A stretch of DNA of 64,000 nucleotides from Lobosporangium transversale (GCF_002105155.1 NW_019028979.1:372001-436000), one strand, 5' to 3'. Shown: positions 46,030 to 59,443, counted from the first letter of the stretch. Notes: generated from the letters alone by a model not told the origin. Numbers and translations: made by a program.

Positions 46030-47809
46030 CACTTGGGCTTCTCTTATTAACTTATTCTTTTACTATATTGCGAAAATGCTCTGAATCAACTCTTATTTTT
46101 CTGGTCTGCCCGCCCATCGCTCTCGACTTTTTTTTTTTTTTTTCCTTTTTTTCTAAACGAAAAAACAACATAACACTATGATGGTGGTTTTTTAAATGAT
46201 GCCGCCTCTCTTTGTTGATGATTCGATCTTTCTTTTTTTTTTTTGTGCATGTTTGTTTTGCGTGGTTGAACCCCATGATGATTAATATCAACAAATTATT
46301 ACCTTCATCACATTTGCACGGAAAATAAAATCAGTCTCGGAACTGAACCTGATGGTCGCGGGATACAGTGGTCTGGGAAAGACGAGCTTCATCCGAACAC
46401 TGTGTGGAACATTCAAGCTTCGAGCATCCGCCACTGGTGGGCTCAAGAACAAGGCTTCTTCTCCAAACCTTCCAGACGATATAGCAGCTGACAAGAAACC
46501 CACCTCTCCCACCTCTCCCACCTCTCCCATTGCCATCAAACCTCATACGACCAAGGAGTCTGTAGCCTATGCTACCGGGCAGTTGGAGCGCACACTCAAC
46601 TCATTCGAGGCACTTTTTGAGATTGATGAAGGGAACGAAAAAATCAACCTGACTTTGGTCGACACACCTGGATTTGTTGGCTCTGATGAGGTTATTGATT
46701 CCCATTGCGACGAAATCTTGCGTTATCTTGAATATCAGTTTGACTTGACACTTGCTGAGGTAAAGAACAAACCTGCTGACTGTTAATTTTTATAATAACC
46801 TTCTTGAGTTCTTGTGTATTGAAATTGTTAATTTGTGTCACCATCAATCCTTAATTGCTGTGAAATACAATCTCATCACTTTTTTTTTATTCATTGGTGT
46901 TGATAGGAAAGAAAAGTCCGCAGAAACCCCAAGGCTATCGACAATCAGATCCATGCCTGCCTCTACTTTATCGACCACTCTTCACCACGCCTAGGTCTGT
47001 CGGATGCAGATGTTCGGATTCTAAAGCGTCTAGGCACACGTGTCAACCTGATTCCCGTCATTGCTCGGGCTGATACCCTCACACGCGCATACTGCAAGCG
47101 TCTGAAGCAGGCTATCCTTAAGGATGCAGCTCACCACCAGATTCAGTTTTTCCAATTCTTGAGCCCCAAATTAGCCAAGAGATTGCAACAACAGTACGGA
47201 GAACAGAACGATGGCAAGAAGAAGCGGGCCAGTCGACAGGGACCTGGTGATGATGAGGAGGCAGCAGAACACGGCCTGGCTAATGACGAGGAAGACGAGG
47301 AAGAAGAAGATGATTATGATGAAGATGACTGGGACTCAGAATTCTTGGAAGAAAAGGCACATTTACAATCACTTGTACCCTTCACAGTGATTGCACAGGA
47401 GGAGGATGGCGTGGATATCCGTGACGAGAATGGCAATCACATCCAAGGACGTGAGTTTCCTTGGGGTATTTTGAACTGTCTTGATAGCAATCACTGCGAC
47501 TTGGCAAGCCTTCGTTCAGCTCTATTGTCCTCTCATCGCCAGGAGCTTAAAGAAATTACCTATGGCTACTTTTACGAGAAGTATCGTACAGAAAAGCTAC
47601 TAGCACGGACCAAGAGCCAGCAATTCGCAATGCAACAACAGCAACAACATCAACAGCCACATTATCAACAACAACCACATCAACCATACCCCCCACAGCA
47701 ACAGCACTTGAGGAATGGTAGTGCAGGGATACCACCAGCACGCATCCAGACCAAAGGCCCGATAATGAATGGTGGTTCATCAAATGCCACCGGTACTTGG
47801 GAAGAATAA
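45355..47809 (+). CDS. Divergent septin GTPase
   Basis: Three exons (45355-45385, 46335-46759, 46907-47809) give 452 aa. Septins are membrane- and cortex-associated GTPases that form filaments. The G1 P-loop is AGYSGLGKTSFIRTL (about residues 19-33), the G3 motif is VDTPGF (DTPG at about 120-123) and the G4 motif is ARAD (about 205-208; AKAD is usual). The septin stretch HSSPRLGLSDADVRILKRLG is present. An insertion of ~50 residues with SPTSPTSPTSP follows the P-loop, and an acidic block (EDEEEEDDYDEDDW) interrupts the region after G4. The C-terminus is Gln/His-rich, without the usual coiled coil. The 31-nt first exon (MSYAMRRKNL) is followed by a 949-nt intron, the longest here. This may be a fungal-specific non-core septin. 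Confidence 0.87.
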
Positions 47810-48237
47810 AAAGTAACAACAAGATCAACTCCATCAGTAACGAAATCATTTATACACCAACATGCAATGAAAATATACAATGAATCAGTTTCAAGACTTT
47901 ATATCCTTTTATTATGATTATTTTTCTACCGCACCTTTGTTATTAAACTCTTCCAAATAATCAAATCATAGTCCACGCACATTTCTTAATAGAAAGTAAA
48001 AAAAAAAAAAAAAAAAAAAAAATGAAAAATGAAGCAAAACAATAACCACACCCATTGCAAAATACTTGTATTTTTAAGTAGACCCAAAGCTCATTTGCTT
48101 AAAAAGCTCTTTGTGAATAAGCTTAGGACGAAAAGAAGTGTATAGGATTTGAGGTTTCTAAGCATTCTACCATAGCCATCACACAAATAGCCCTGACCAC
48201 ATCTATTGTTAAGAATGAGTAATAGATTGATGGGCAT

Positions 48238-48278
<41 letters not shown>

Positions 48279-50740
48279 GGACCGGACCACAACAGAATCT
48301 CATCAAGCTTTAGATTTACCAGGCATTTTTAACAACTACGAAGGATCTTCAAAACAGCGCCCCATTTTATCGGCGGTAGGAAAACTTAAGGCTTTATGGC
48401 ATCAGCAAACAGGTATTTCATCAACTCCGCAGACAGCATGCAGTAAGCAAGTACCCTCTAAAGAGCTACCACAGCATTCAAACAAATAAGCAAAAAAAAA
48501 AGGTATCTTTTAAGCTTTTTTGGGCTGTCAAAGTACAGACAGAATTTGGCTCTTATAGTTGGAATGTAATCGATATGCACTCAGCCTTACGCAAAGCAAA
48601 CCAAAGAAATGAAGACCGGCCAAGCCCATTGAAGTCCGAGCAATATTGCAAATCCTGGTCTTTATATATATATATATTTTTTACGCTAAATAATGTGAAT
48701 AAAACAGCGCGCTCAAAAAGTCTCTAACTAATATATACCCGATAGCACTGTAGCCGTCTGTATCATATACAAAGATGGTAACGATTAAAAACACAAGCTA
48801 GCCTAAGGCTAGGTTCTAGAAGCGTAACATAATGATTGAATTATTACAGAGGACAGATACATGTAACAAAAACAAGCTATCTATTGAATACCCTTGATAC
48901 TGATAGATATATCTTTTGGTATATTGATCTTCACATAGTTTGATGTTTGATAGGGACAGGAGGAAGTAACACTATATCGGTTTCTTCATCTATTGATATG
49001 GGAATGATGCCTAGGGCTTTTTCCTTAGCAGATGATTGTTTCATCTTGAACAACCTAAGCCTTACAAAGAGTCAATAAAGGAAAGAAGGGGAGAATTGTG
49101 TGTCTTAGAGCTACGGCTATATCAGTATCTGTGTTGGCTTTGACGAACACTGCATAGGTTGGCTCATAGTGATGTACAATAGATTATAATGAAGCAAGTG
49201 GGATAGTGATGAACATCACTGTATCAAATGTCAGCATCCTAGGAATTTTCGCTTGCAGGTTTCAGTACAGACTGGCAAAAGAACGTCAACAACCTGTCAT
49301 CACTAATTGCATCACAGGAGCCAACTCGTTTAGTGGCGTGAGGGGGAAAAACACTGGCAGCCCTTCAATCATGTCTTGATTTTCTTGGTACGACAAGTGG
49401 AGATGAAACCAAAAAAAAAAAAAAAATTAAAGTTTATTAATCAGATAATTCAACATGGCAATGCTTGACATGTTGCAGAATATTAATTACAATGTACATG
49501 TACACGGAAGTTTATTTTGTCTGCGCTTTTTTACTATCAAGTGTATATATACTTCCAAGTCTATACATGCTGTTTTGTTTGATATAAATGCATGTACATT
49601 GCACTTCTCTTATTAAGAGCATCGTTCATGCAAAAGGAAACTTCTTTAGAAACGGCAATGCATATTACAAAGGCGTGGAACCAACCTATCTACTGCCGTA
49701 GCTATATGCTAGGGCTAGGTGAAGGTAATATCAGCTTCATACCAAGGACCTGCGTATGGGTCAAAGTGGTAGAGTAAGGAGAGGAAAAAAAAAAAAAAAA
49801 AAAAAAAGAGAGAGAGAGCTTTATCTCATCATATTTATGGATACATTGACATCTTTAATGGCTGTATAACAAAACAGATCAAGGCATGGATAAACACGCC
49901 ACTACCATTTAACATATAGACATGTATAATCTTCCCCCCCTCCCCTTCTCCCCTGGAACGTTTGAAGAAGAGCAGAGATCATTCATTGGACAGCCTTGAA
50001 TATGGTGTCAACACTTGTAATGGTTTGACTCGTTTGAAACGATCATAGCATGGTTTTATGATATGAATATACGTATCTGATCCAATAGTTTTTTTTCTTT
50101 TTTCTTTTTTTATAGATGGTCGATCAATCAATGAGGTTAATTCCAAGTCCCGATCTGACGGTGGCACAGATCATGAACAAAAATGATTTTTTTCTTTTCT
50201 TTTTTTTTATATTAATATTATAATTGCGGAGAATCTTTTTATAAGGAAATGGAGGGAAACGTGCCATGAACGAAAGGTGAAGAGCCCAAGTACATGTACA
50301 TATTACATATTTGGTAAAGGTTTAAGAAAAGAGTCAGATATGAACATTTATGGCTGATTTGAATGAAATATATCTTTCTTTTTTACTTTTTTATTTTATT
50401 TCTTGCTTTATTCCTGCGGCAACTTGCACCTCCTTATGAACTTTGTCTTTTATTTTAAAAAAAAGCTTTATGTTAGATTTGTAAAGTACATAAAATTAAG
50501 TAGATATGAATAAATGTATTCATTTTCATGTATTAAAACTGAGGAAGAAACACTAGGCTGGTTTAAATTGCGTAGACCACACTTTTTAAAAATGTGTGGA
50601 CACTTGGATCTTTTCGGTGACAAAAAATGAAAAATACATGAGTCTGAGTATATGAATTAACCTTATGCTGCAGGTAAAAAAAAAAAAAAAAAAAAAAATT
50701 TCCCGCCACATCTGAATGCAAGAGGATATCATTTGTCGGT

Positions 50741-50774
<34 letters not shown>

Positions 50775-51641
50775 TAATTCCTAGCTGAATGGACGCATCA
50801 TTGATAGCCCCAAGGTCCTATGTCATATTATGGCAGCGAGTGAGGAGAGGACGGAGGAAGGAGGGGAAAAAAGTTCTTTCTTTTTCAATAAGAAAACAGA
50901 AAAAAAGAGCAGAGAGGGGGGGCGAAGATGGAAGTGAGGAGACCTTAGGATACTAGACATTTTGGGAAATCTGAGCACATGGTACATCCAATGTACAAAA
51001 CAAGCCCAAATGAATGAAGGATACAAGAAATAAGATACAAATTAGAATACAAGTAAATTACTTGAGAGAGTGAGGGGTAATAAAAACCGTTTGAAATCGC
51101 ACCCTTGTTTTTTGATTTTTTTTTCTTTTCTATTCTTTTCTCTCTTTTTCTTCTTTCTCTTTCTTTCCTTTCTGTTCTCTTCCTTACATATTCCTTGAGA
51201 TCAGACAGGTCATTGTCATCTCCACTTCACTCCCCATCTCATCCATCCTGCTGGAGTATTCTCTGTACATTCCCTCGCTTCCTCATCCCCCCTTCCCTCC
51301 CTACCTCTCCTTGACCACTCTCGCATACTGTTCCTACTGTTATGACATCGTAGACAGTCGCTAACCCTTTACGTTTTAATGCCCTAGAACTTCCTTGTGT
51401 TATATCGCTTTTTTATTGATAATACAGTCCATCGCACCTTTATTCCTTAAATCTTGAAACCGATTAACGTTCAAATCGCGTCTTCTACAATCATTACCAT
51501 TCTTTTATTTGACCTCACTTGTTCTATATCACTGTCTTCATCATCATTCCGCCTCACTTATCCCAATTTGCCTTGCATCTCACCTTTCGTCCCAAGAAAA
51601 AGAAAAAAAGGAAAACAAAAGAGAAGAGAAACTATAAAAAA
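47810..51641. other. 3.8-kb gene-poor region
   Basis: I could not support any gene. Two open stretches without a start (48280-48489 and 48506-48727) are discussed as findings. The rest is AT-rich with A/T runs (48000-48022, 48240-48271, 49787-49807, 50677-50698 and 50744-50772). A CT-rich block at about 51120-51330 precedes the membrane-protein gene starting at 51642. Confidence 0.45.
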
Positions 51642-53979
51642 ATGTTGGTGTCCCTCCGTTTCTTCGTCATGACCATGTTTGTGGGCATTGCTCACTTATC
51701 CACACCTGCAGCTGCCAGTAAGATCTCCTCTATTCTTTGTCATTTGAGATTTTCGACGCGAATTAAATTAGACCAGCCAATAGCGTACGCGTAAACGCGT
51801 CTGTCATCATTTTTTTATTTTCCCCTCTTCTGACCTTGTGATTTGTTGCAATATCTTTCACTCTTTCTTATTCTTAGGTTGCTGTTATTCTTTCACTCAT
51901 CAGAATCTACAGGGATCTGTCCAAAAAAACCGCAACGACAAGGTTGTGGCTGCAGGGCCAGATAGCAGCAACAATGTCCTACCAATCTTCTCACTTTCTC
52001 TTAACATCAGCTCACCAATCGCAAACAATACACCCTCCGATCGATCATATCACGCCACCATCGCTTTCCCTAACAACTACGCGGTCTCTGCAACCCCTGT
52101 AGGATGCTCTCAAGTAAACTCTCATGCTGTCAACTGCACGTCCATTGGGATTAGCCAACTAGCCTTAAACTTTCCCAGCATTACTCTCTCAAGCGGCAAA
52201 GCAAACACCAATTTCGTGCCAAAGTTAGAAGGTGTCGTTTTTAATGGTGAAAAATGTGGGATGCAAAATTCCTGCCCCGCTGCCTTGGCAGTACTGCCTT
52301 CAACATCTGGAACTGTTAGTGTGCAGCCAACTCAAACTGGTACAGCCGATGGCAACAGCTCGGCAACTGGGCCTAATATGATCTTGATCATGGGTTTGGC
52401 TGCGGCAACAGTTATCAGTACGTTGGTTGCAGGTATCTGTATATTCCTTTACCTCAGGAGGATCCGGCAAGAAGGGAAGCCTGGTTACTCGATGCTTCTT
52501 GCTTCTCAGCGCAGAGGTGACCCTGAAACTGGTGCTAGAAGCATCAATGGCAGCCTTAGAAGTGGACACTCTTATGGGGCCGGGACTCTGTATTCTATTT
52601 CGCCACCAATTATAGCCCCGCCTGCCCCTGCATCCTCGGTCCCGACAAAACCTTTGGCCCCACCAAAGCCTCTAGCCCTAGCAAGGCCTGTAGCCCCAAC
52701 AAAGCCTCCAGCCATTGCCCCCAGGGGATTGGAAAGTCATATCGCTACTACAAGGAGGGCAGCTGCTCTCCTTGATGTGACCCCCATTGATAACCCAAAG
52801 CTACGTGAACCTAAACTGGTCATTAGACGTGATTCGGTCCTTTCCTATTGTCATGAAGTTGAGCAAGAAAGCGATGAAATGGACCGAAAAGAGCAGCAAG
52901 AATCTAATGATGCTGCTGCTGTCGCTGCAGACGATCAACCTCTTAAGCAGCCCACTGCCGCTACAGACGATCAACCCCTTCAGCAGCCAACCTCCGCTTC
53001 CAAGGCACCCAGGCCAGTCAAGCATTACTCATGGATGGCAACCCCAGCCACTAGTCGTGATTCCATGGCGAGGACGGATACAAAAGCAACACGAAAAGGT
53101 TTCTTCAAACTAGACCAGCCTGATGAATCCGCGAGCACAACAACAGCGCCTTCCAATCAACAGGATCATCTCCAGATACTCACTTCGTCCGTGCAAGAAG
53201 ATCGTCCACTGAGCCGCTTTTCATTAGCGTTCTCTAATTCTAGGTTGTCCAAGACTCTCTCGGCTATAAAGCTTCAGCCGCCAAAGAGCGCATACCTATC
53301 TGCAACTCCATCCAAGCGTGTCCACAGGACGAGTGGAAGCCTCGTTACCACAGTCCGTCCTGAGCACCACCAACAGCATCTTGAACAGTCCCAGCCCAAA
53401 GATCCCAATGCTGAGGATGAAAACGAATGCCCAGAACAGCAAATTTTTGATGTACTAAGCTTTATTGACGCCTTCATGAACCCAGGCGCTCCACCACTTC
53501 CACCTACACCAGCTCAACCCGCTTCTTCCTCTTCGTCTTCTGCTGCTCCTGCTACTACGGTGAGCCGACGCGCCAACTCTAAAAAGCGCCAAAAGTCCGT
53601 ACGCAGAGTACCGACTGGAAGAAAAGCAACAGTGACGGCGACGGTAGCAGCAACTGCAACAGCGACCGCAACAGCGACAGCAGCACCAACAGCAAAAGCA
53701 GCGCCACCATCAAAAGCAATGCCAACGGTAATTGAACAACCAGAAACGACTACTACTGCTACACTAGAAGTACCTGGAACGCAGGAGGCAGCTACAACAA
53801 AACCAGAAACGATAGAAACGATAAAAACGACAGAAACGGCAGAAACGACAGAAACGAAAGCAACGAAAGCAACGACAATAACGAAAACGGTCTCAGTTCA
53901 GAGGCCAAAAAAAAGGCTTGAGCTCCCAGTCCACACTCGACCCGGACATCATAATTCAGGCCTATATGGATATCTGTAG
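51642..53979 (+). CDS. Secreted-type single-pass membrane protein, uncharacterised
   Basis: Two exons (51642-51717 and 51878-53979) give 725 aa. Exon 1 encodes a signal peptide (MLVSLRFFVMTMFVGIAHLS, cleavage near PAAAS). An extracellular region of ~150 residues with several Asn-X-Ser/Thr sites and cysteine pairs (VGCSQVNSHAVNC; EKCGMQNSC) follows. Then comes one transmembrane helix (ILIMGLAAATVISTLVAGIC) with a stop-transfer LRRI. The long cytoplasmic tail is disordered: a Pro/Lys repeat (KPLAPPKPLALARPVAPTKP), Gln- and Ser-rich parts, and a Thr/Ala/Glu repeat (TATATATATA; ETAETTETKAT). I do not recognise the family. The layout resembles fungal wall-sensor or WSC/Mid2-like proteins, but no WSC domain is visible. 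Confidence 0.75.
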
Positions 53980-55423
53980 ATAAAACATAAAAAAGCTAAA
54001 AAAAAATAAAAAATAAAAATAAAAATAAAAAGAGTAAAAATATAAATATAAATATAAATGAATCTTTTAACAAAAGACAAAACTGCCTTTATTGAATGTA
54101 AACCAATTCGTATTTGTCAGAGTTGTATCAATTTCGGCCTAGAGGAGTAGCAGGCTGGGAGCTGAAGCTCTTGCAGCCACAAAGGGCCTTAGCCTAGAAA
54201 GCTTCCTCCTTAAAGGGCAACGCTACCACTAGCTGCCCGGATTAGTTCTATAGGTAATATTCTTAAATGCTGCAAATAGTATTTTACGTTTTAGACTGAA
54301 GCATGGTAACAAAGCTACCCTGACCCCCAGTTTTCGTCACCTACATTCTTGATTCCCTGTCTTCCTCGCTTTATGATCCTTCACCTCCTCGCCTTCCTCG
54401 TCTTATGTCATCACCCTGTTCCCCATAGCATCCCTCGTTAGCCATAATTAGTGTTACATAGACATTTTACAAAAAAAAAAAAAAAAAAAAAAGAAATCAG
54501 GCCATTCTGCTTGATAATATTAGGCAGTCAAGACACGGCGAGGAGATTGGCTAGAGAAGAAGAAAGAGCTATCCCTATACATTAGCATTTGAGCGTGAAG
54601 TAAATGCATTGTTTAGGCTATTCCCAAAATCATATGCTTGCAAAGAAAGAGTTGTTTGTTGACAATAAACTCGAATCACGAAAATAAAAAAAAATAAAAA
54701 AAAATAATTGAACCAAGGTCCCCTGGTTAAGTGCTCGAGCGTGGGAGAGAAGTATAATTGTTGGTCGGTGAATTTTTTTTTTTTTTTTTTCATTGTTTAT
54801 TCAAGGGGGGAAAAGGGAAACTCCCCCCTTTTGCAGCCTAGAATATGCAATATTTTCCTGAGGCTAATAACCGTGAGATGAAAAATATTGGTTTTGGCCA
54901 CGAAAGGAGTGCCAAAAAGAACCTTCCATTAATTACATACCTCCGACCATGTAAAAAGAAAGTATGGTGGATTGAGTATCTACTTTGTATTCTCCTTGGG
55001 GAAAATGTGACAATGGGATGCAGGAACAACCCAATCATGCAGTTAGGCACATGAAAAAAAAAAAAAAAAAAAAAAAAAAAGTTATTGATATCATTGTCGT
55101 TAGATGTACAATCATGTTTATAAAACTTGGTTCCTTCTATTTAGTTTACTCAGACTCGGTTTATGGCCTAAATGGTTTTCACAACTGTAAAAAAAAAAAA
55201 AAAAAAAAAAAAAAGTAATGATATTATATATACCAATTACTGAGAAACGATTGCAAGCTATTGGACAATTGACAAATAAAATACACGCGTCCTCAACATT
55301 TTTTTATGGGAGAATTGACTAGGCCAATGAAAACTCGCCGTGCATGTGTTTAATCATCTGCATACATTTCGAATTTGTACTTGTATTTGCATATCGTGAA
55401 GACCCTGCCTGCCCTTGGTTGGA

Positions 55424-55456
<33 letters not shown>

Positions 55457-56998
55457 AAAACATGTCCATTTACCCTAAACCCTTTATTTTAGTAAAGCAA
55501 GGCCTAACCAGACTCTATCAGCTCTTACATCTCCTGCTTTTTGGGTGAATGTACTTCAATTGTTTCAATACGAACGGCATCGAGTAAAAAAAAAAAAAAA
55601 AAAAAAAAAACAATTCTGATATCTAACACCTTATACTTAGTATCCTATGAATATATATCCTATACACATGTACTTGATTCAAAGGACCTGGGACTCATGA
55701 TACAACTTATGGTGGTCATGGCACCAAAGGTTATGCTGATATTCTCCAGATGCTGTCAGGGATGAAGACGTATATACCCATTTAGAGTATTGCTTCCTTT
55801 TCCGCGTTATGTTTTTTTGTTTTTTGCTTTTATTGGATCCTCTTCTTCCGCCGCTCGTTCTGTCCTTGGGCCTCAATTGTGCCCTTTTTAAGCTTCTTTA
55901 TAACATAATCCTGACCCTCTTACCTCCCTCCTCTTTCGGCAAGAATCTTACCAATCTACATTCCCTTTCTGTTGAAGTGATATTAACAACTATGTTTGCG
56001 GATCGTGCGCAAACATTTCTACAAGGGGAGAGGGTACTGTACTCAATTGTTATTTATTAATCCTATTTTACACAAATGGGGAAAGTGTAAAGAAGAGTTC
56101 CCCTCGACTGCTCACCTTGCTATTTTGCTGTTTACACATAGGGGGAAATAGAGTAAATACAATGAAAAATACATGGGAAATGTAATCTTGCAGAGACTTG
56201 TGGAGAAATAAAGACAAACAAACAAACAAACAAACAAGCAAATGAAGTAGCATTAATACCGTCTAAAGCATCAGCTTACCAACTTATCAATAAGTGTCAA
56301 CACAAAGGGGAAAACGGCTCGGCATGACTATCGGTCAGCTTTATTCCTTCCAAAGCGCATCGATAACATTGTCTTTTTTTTTCTTTTTTTTTTTTTTTCC
56401 TCATTCATCCTAACCCAAATATTTTAACGCGTTCCGTTGGACTGCTCTTCGAGTGGTTGCCGTGTCCTAATTGATTGGATGACATTCAGCTGAAATAAAC
56501 AGAAACGTCGGCGTCCATTGGCCAGTGAGCGCTTCAGTTTCTTTTTCGTGACAACTGCAACAACAAAGGTAATATATCTACACGCTTTATGTATTCTATT
56601 TAATCAGCAAACATTGGGCGCATAGGAGCTGAATTTCCTTCTCCATGGCATTGTATATATGCATGAACTTCCGACCGTAAGATAATGCACTGTCAACAAT
56701 GTTACCTACATTTCCCTTGGTCTCTATTCAATAATCAAAGTAAAACTAAAATGCCTCTTATCCGAGCATTGCTAGTTATATGCTTCTAGACGTGCTTAGG
56801 AAAATTCGTGTTCACTCTGGCCTTAATTGACCAACCTTTATGACCTTGTTTTATTGCCATGGACGAGGAGGAAAAAAAATGTATAAAATGACCCAATTCC
56901 TCGATTCCTCTTTTTTTTATTTTTTATTTTCTATTCTTCACCACCTCTTCTGCACCCTACTCTACTCTTTCTCCAAGACAGTCCCACTACTCCAAGCC
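53980..56998. other. 3.0-kb intergenic region
   Basis: No gene is supported. It contains A/T runs (54471-54492, 55052-55080, 55189-55214, 55427-55455 and 55587-55610), an (AAAC)n stretch at about 56214-56236, and a CT-rich leader (about 56905-56985) before the ML-domain gene. Open frames of 60-90 codons here have no domain or splice support. Confidence 0.45.
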
Positions 56999-57297
56999 AT
57001 GAAGTTCTTCTCTGTTACCGCTATCGCCTTGGCTTTGGCCTCCTCTGCCTCCGCTGCATTCTCGTCCTGCGGCGCTGCCACAGATTCCTTCCAACTCTCC
57101 GGTATCTCCTATGCCCCTAACCCTCCTAAGGTCAATCAAAACGTCTGTGTTACCGTCAATGGATCCTTGTCCAAGCCCGTCATCCAAGGCTCTTCTATCC
57201 GTGTCACTGGACACGTCTGTAAGGATTTTACATCTACATTATTACTTTTTCCCCTACTTTGACCACGCTCCACGTTCCAATATTGAACCATTTTCGC

Positions 57298-57329
<32 letters not shown>

Positions 57330-57636
57330 TTATCCATTCCTCGTACGCGTACTTTATGAGATAACTATCCATGTACTCATCTCATTTTTTATTTTTTTTA
57401 AAAAAAAATAAATAGGGGGACTGAAGGTCTATGACCAAACATCAGACTTGTGTGCTGCCTTGGCTGGTAGCGCCACCCCTTGCCCTATTGCCACAACTGT
57501 CACCTCCGTAACCCACTGCATTACAGTCCCATCGGAAGTTCCCGCAGGTGTATCCATCACCCTCAAGGCTACTGCTACCAATGGCAGTGGTGAACGTCTC
57601 TTCTGCATCTCTGGACCTTTGACCTTCACCAATTAA
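56999..57636 (+). CDS. Secreted ML-domain (MD-2-related lipid-recognition, NPC2/PITP-like) protein
   Basis: Two exons (56999-57218 and 57416-57636) give 146 aa. A clear signal peptide (MKFFSVTAIALALASSASA) is followed by a compact domain with paired cysteines. ML-like strands are DSFQLSGISYAPNPPKVNQN, VCVTVNGSLSKPVIQGS, LCAALAGSATPCPI and HCITVPSEVPAGVSITLKAT, ending ERLFCISGPLTFTN. ML-domain proteins bind single lipids or sterols; fungal ones such as the PG/PI transfer protein or Npc2 act in vacuole or secretory compartments. The junction Thr-Gly-His-Val-Trp restores the usual HVWG sequence. The lipid bound cannot be predicted. Confidence 0.85.
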
Positions 57637-58089
57637 ACAGGGATAAGAGACATTGTTCCTATTCATATCTATTGTATATATCCCTTCCTAACTTTTGATA
57701 AGCTTCTATATGAGGATTTATGGTCAATAAGAAAAGCAGCAAAAATGTAGTTTCTTGTAGCCCCCTCAATATTTGATCAGTTTTAACCTTGATCAAAGAG
57801 TAAATAAAAATTGAAAAAAAAAAAAAAAAAAAAAAAAAAATAGGGTGGCAAATATGCAATATGTTTACGATGCTTTCGATCTCTTCATGTGGTGGATTGG
57901 TTTTCTTGCAACGATCGGCGTCTGTATTTCACTCTTTTTGTAAAAAAAAAAAAAAGAAAAGAAAAAAGAAAAAAAAAAAGGCGCGTCAACACACGTGAGA
58001 GAGGACGTCTCCATTATACTCATTTTCTCATTCAAGAAGAAAAACTTTCATTGTCATTTTGAAAACCAAATACATCTGTCATTTTAACG
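57637..58089. other. Intergenic region ML protein to HAD phosphatase
   Basis: This 453-bp stretch has an A-run at 57813-57840 followed by TAGGG, and an A-rich block at about 57941-57979. No gene or RNA is seen. Confidence 0.45.
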
Positions 58090-59443
58090 ATGCAAAACTC
58101 CATTCGAGGCGTGCTCATTGATGTCTCTGGTACAGTTCATGTTGGAGACAAAGCAATTCCTGGTGCTGCGAATGCTCTGGATCGACTTCGTGATAGTGGC
58201 ATCCCGGTACATATTGATATAGCGATCTATCAGGCTTTCTGTTAAGAAAAAAAAAAAAAAAAAAAAAAACACTCATACTTTGTTCTTTTTTTTTTTTTTT
58301 TAATAATTGTCCCCTATTACCAGTTCCGTTTCTGTACAAATACAACACAATCATCTGGAGATACTTTAGCTGAGAAGCTCAAAAAACTAGGACTCAATGT
58401 GAATCGCGAGGAGGTAAAATCAGAAAGATCCTCCCACCTCTTCCCTGAGATGTCTTTTTATTCACATTTTAATAATACCCTTTTCTTTTAAAGATCTTTA
58501 CGTCCTTATCTGCGTGCCGACAAATGGTGAAGTCGCGTGGGTTGAGGTGAGATCATTGCTCCTTTTTTCTATTACTCTTATTATCTTTATTTCACAACAA
58601 CTGATTTCTTGAAGAAAATCTTAATTCAAGGCCACTCTTACTCTTGGAACCAGACGCACGCCAAGAGTTTGAAGGCATCGAACATTCTGAACCTCATGAC
58701 TCTGTTGTCGTTGGATTGTCTCCTTCAAGCTTTCAGTATGACGTGGTAAAAAAATATTTTTATTAAAAATGAGGCAAAATGCAATTAAGAAAGTAAAAAG
58801 TAAACAAGAAAGGCTAATTAACTTTTTTTTTTCTATTATTTTTTATCAAAGCTAAACAAAGCATTCAGGCTCCTTATTGAATCTAAATCAACACCTCAGC
58901 CAGCAACATTGGTAGCTGTGCATAAGGCCAAATATTTTGCAGATGGCGCTGACCAAGGCAGGTTGTCAATGGGTCCAGGCGGATTCGTAGAAGCATTGGA
59001 ATACGCCTCAGGCATTAAGGCCCATGTCGTAGGCAAAGTAAGTCCACCCTGCCAACTATTTGTCATTCACAAGGAACTAACTCGAGTGCTGATAAATATC
59101 TATATATTTATCTTTATTATCTGTCCTGAATTTATCTTTGAACCCATCACAGCCCCAAAAGGCATTTTTTGAGTTAGCAATTCAAAATATGGGGCTCGCG
59201 CTTCAGGTATCAACTTCTGAATCCTCCTCCCACTCCGGCTCTTCAGGGATCGTAATGATTGGAGATGATGTGGAGCAGGATCTAGGTGGAGGCGCCGCTG
59301 AACTAGGACTTATTCGATACCTCGTTCAGACAGGTAAATACCGTGCCAAAGATGAAGACCGTGATGTATTCGGCGGTCTAGATGGGACTTTCAAGGATTT
59401 CTCAGCAGCGGTGGATCACATTCTTTCTAGTTATCACAAGTAA
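58090..59443 (+). CDS. HAD-superfamily phosphatase, HDHD2-like
   Basis: Six exons (58090-58206, 58324-58413, 58494-58546, 58631-58745, 58852-59037, 59153-59443) give 283 aa. Motif I is [13 protein letters not shown]. The second Asp of the usual DxD is Ser, as in HDHD2 and related C2-capped HAD proteins. Motif II is [13 protein letters not shown], and the cap contains [14 protein letters not shown]. Motif III/IV follow as the Lys in [10 protein letters not shown] and the acidic [19 protein letters not shown]. The family includes phosphatases such as LHPP and HDHD2; the physiological substrate is unknown. The Ser variant could lower classical phosphatase activity. The last exon has a short insertion ([11 protein letters not shown]). 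The gene converges on PGK, 180 bp apart. Confidence 0.87.

Noticed and set aside
54690-54775. tRNA-like stretch on the minus strand with GGTTCAATT
   Set aside because: A T-loop-like sequence is present, but the T stem does not pair and no acceptor stem or D arm can be drawn.
55981-56030. Short inverted repeat GTTTGCG...CGCAAAC
   Set aside because: Only 7 bp with a 7-nt loop, no second copy seen and no gene context; expected by chance in 64 kb.
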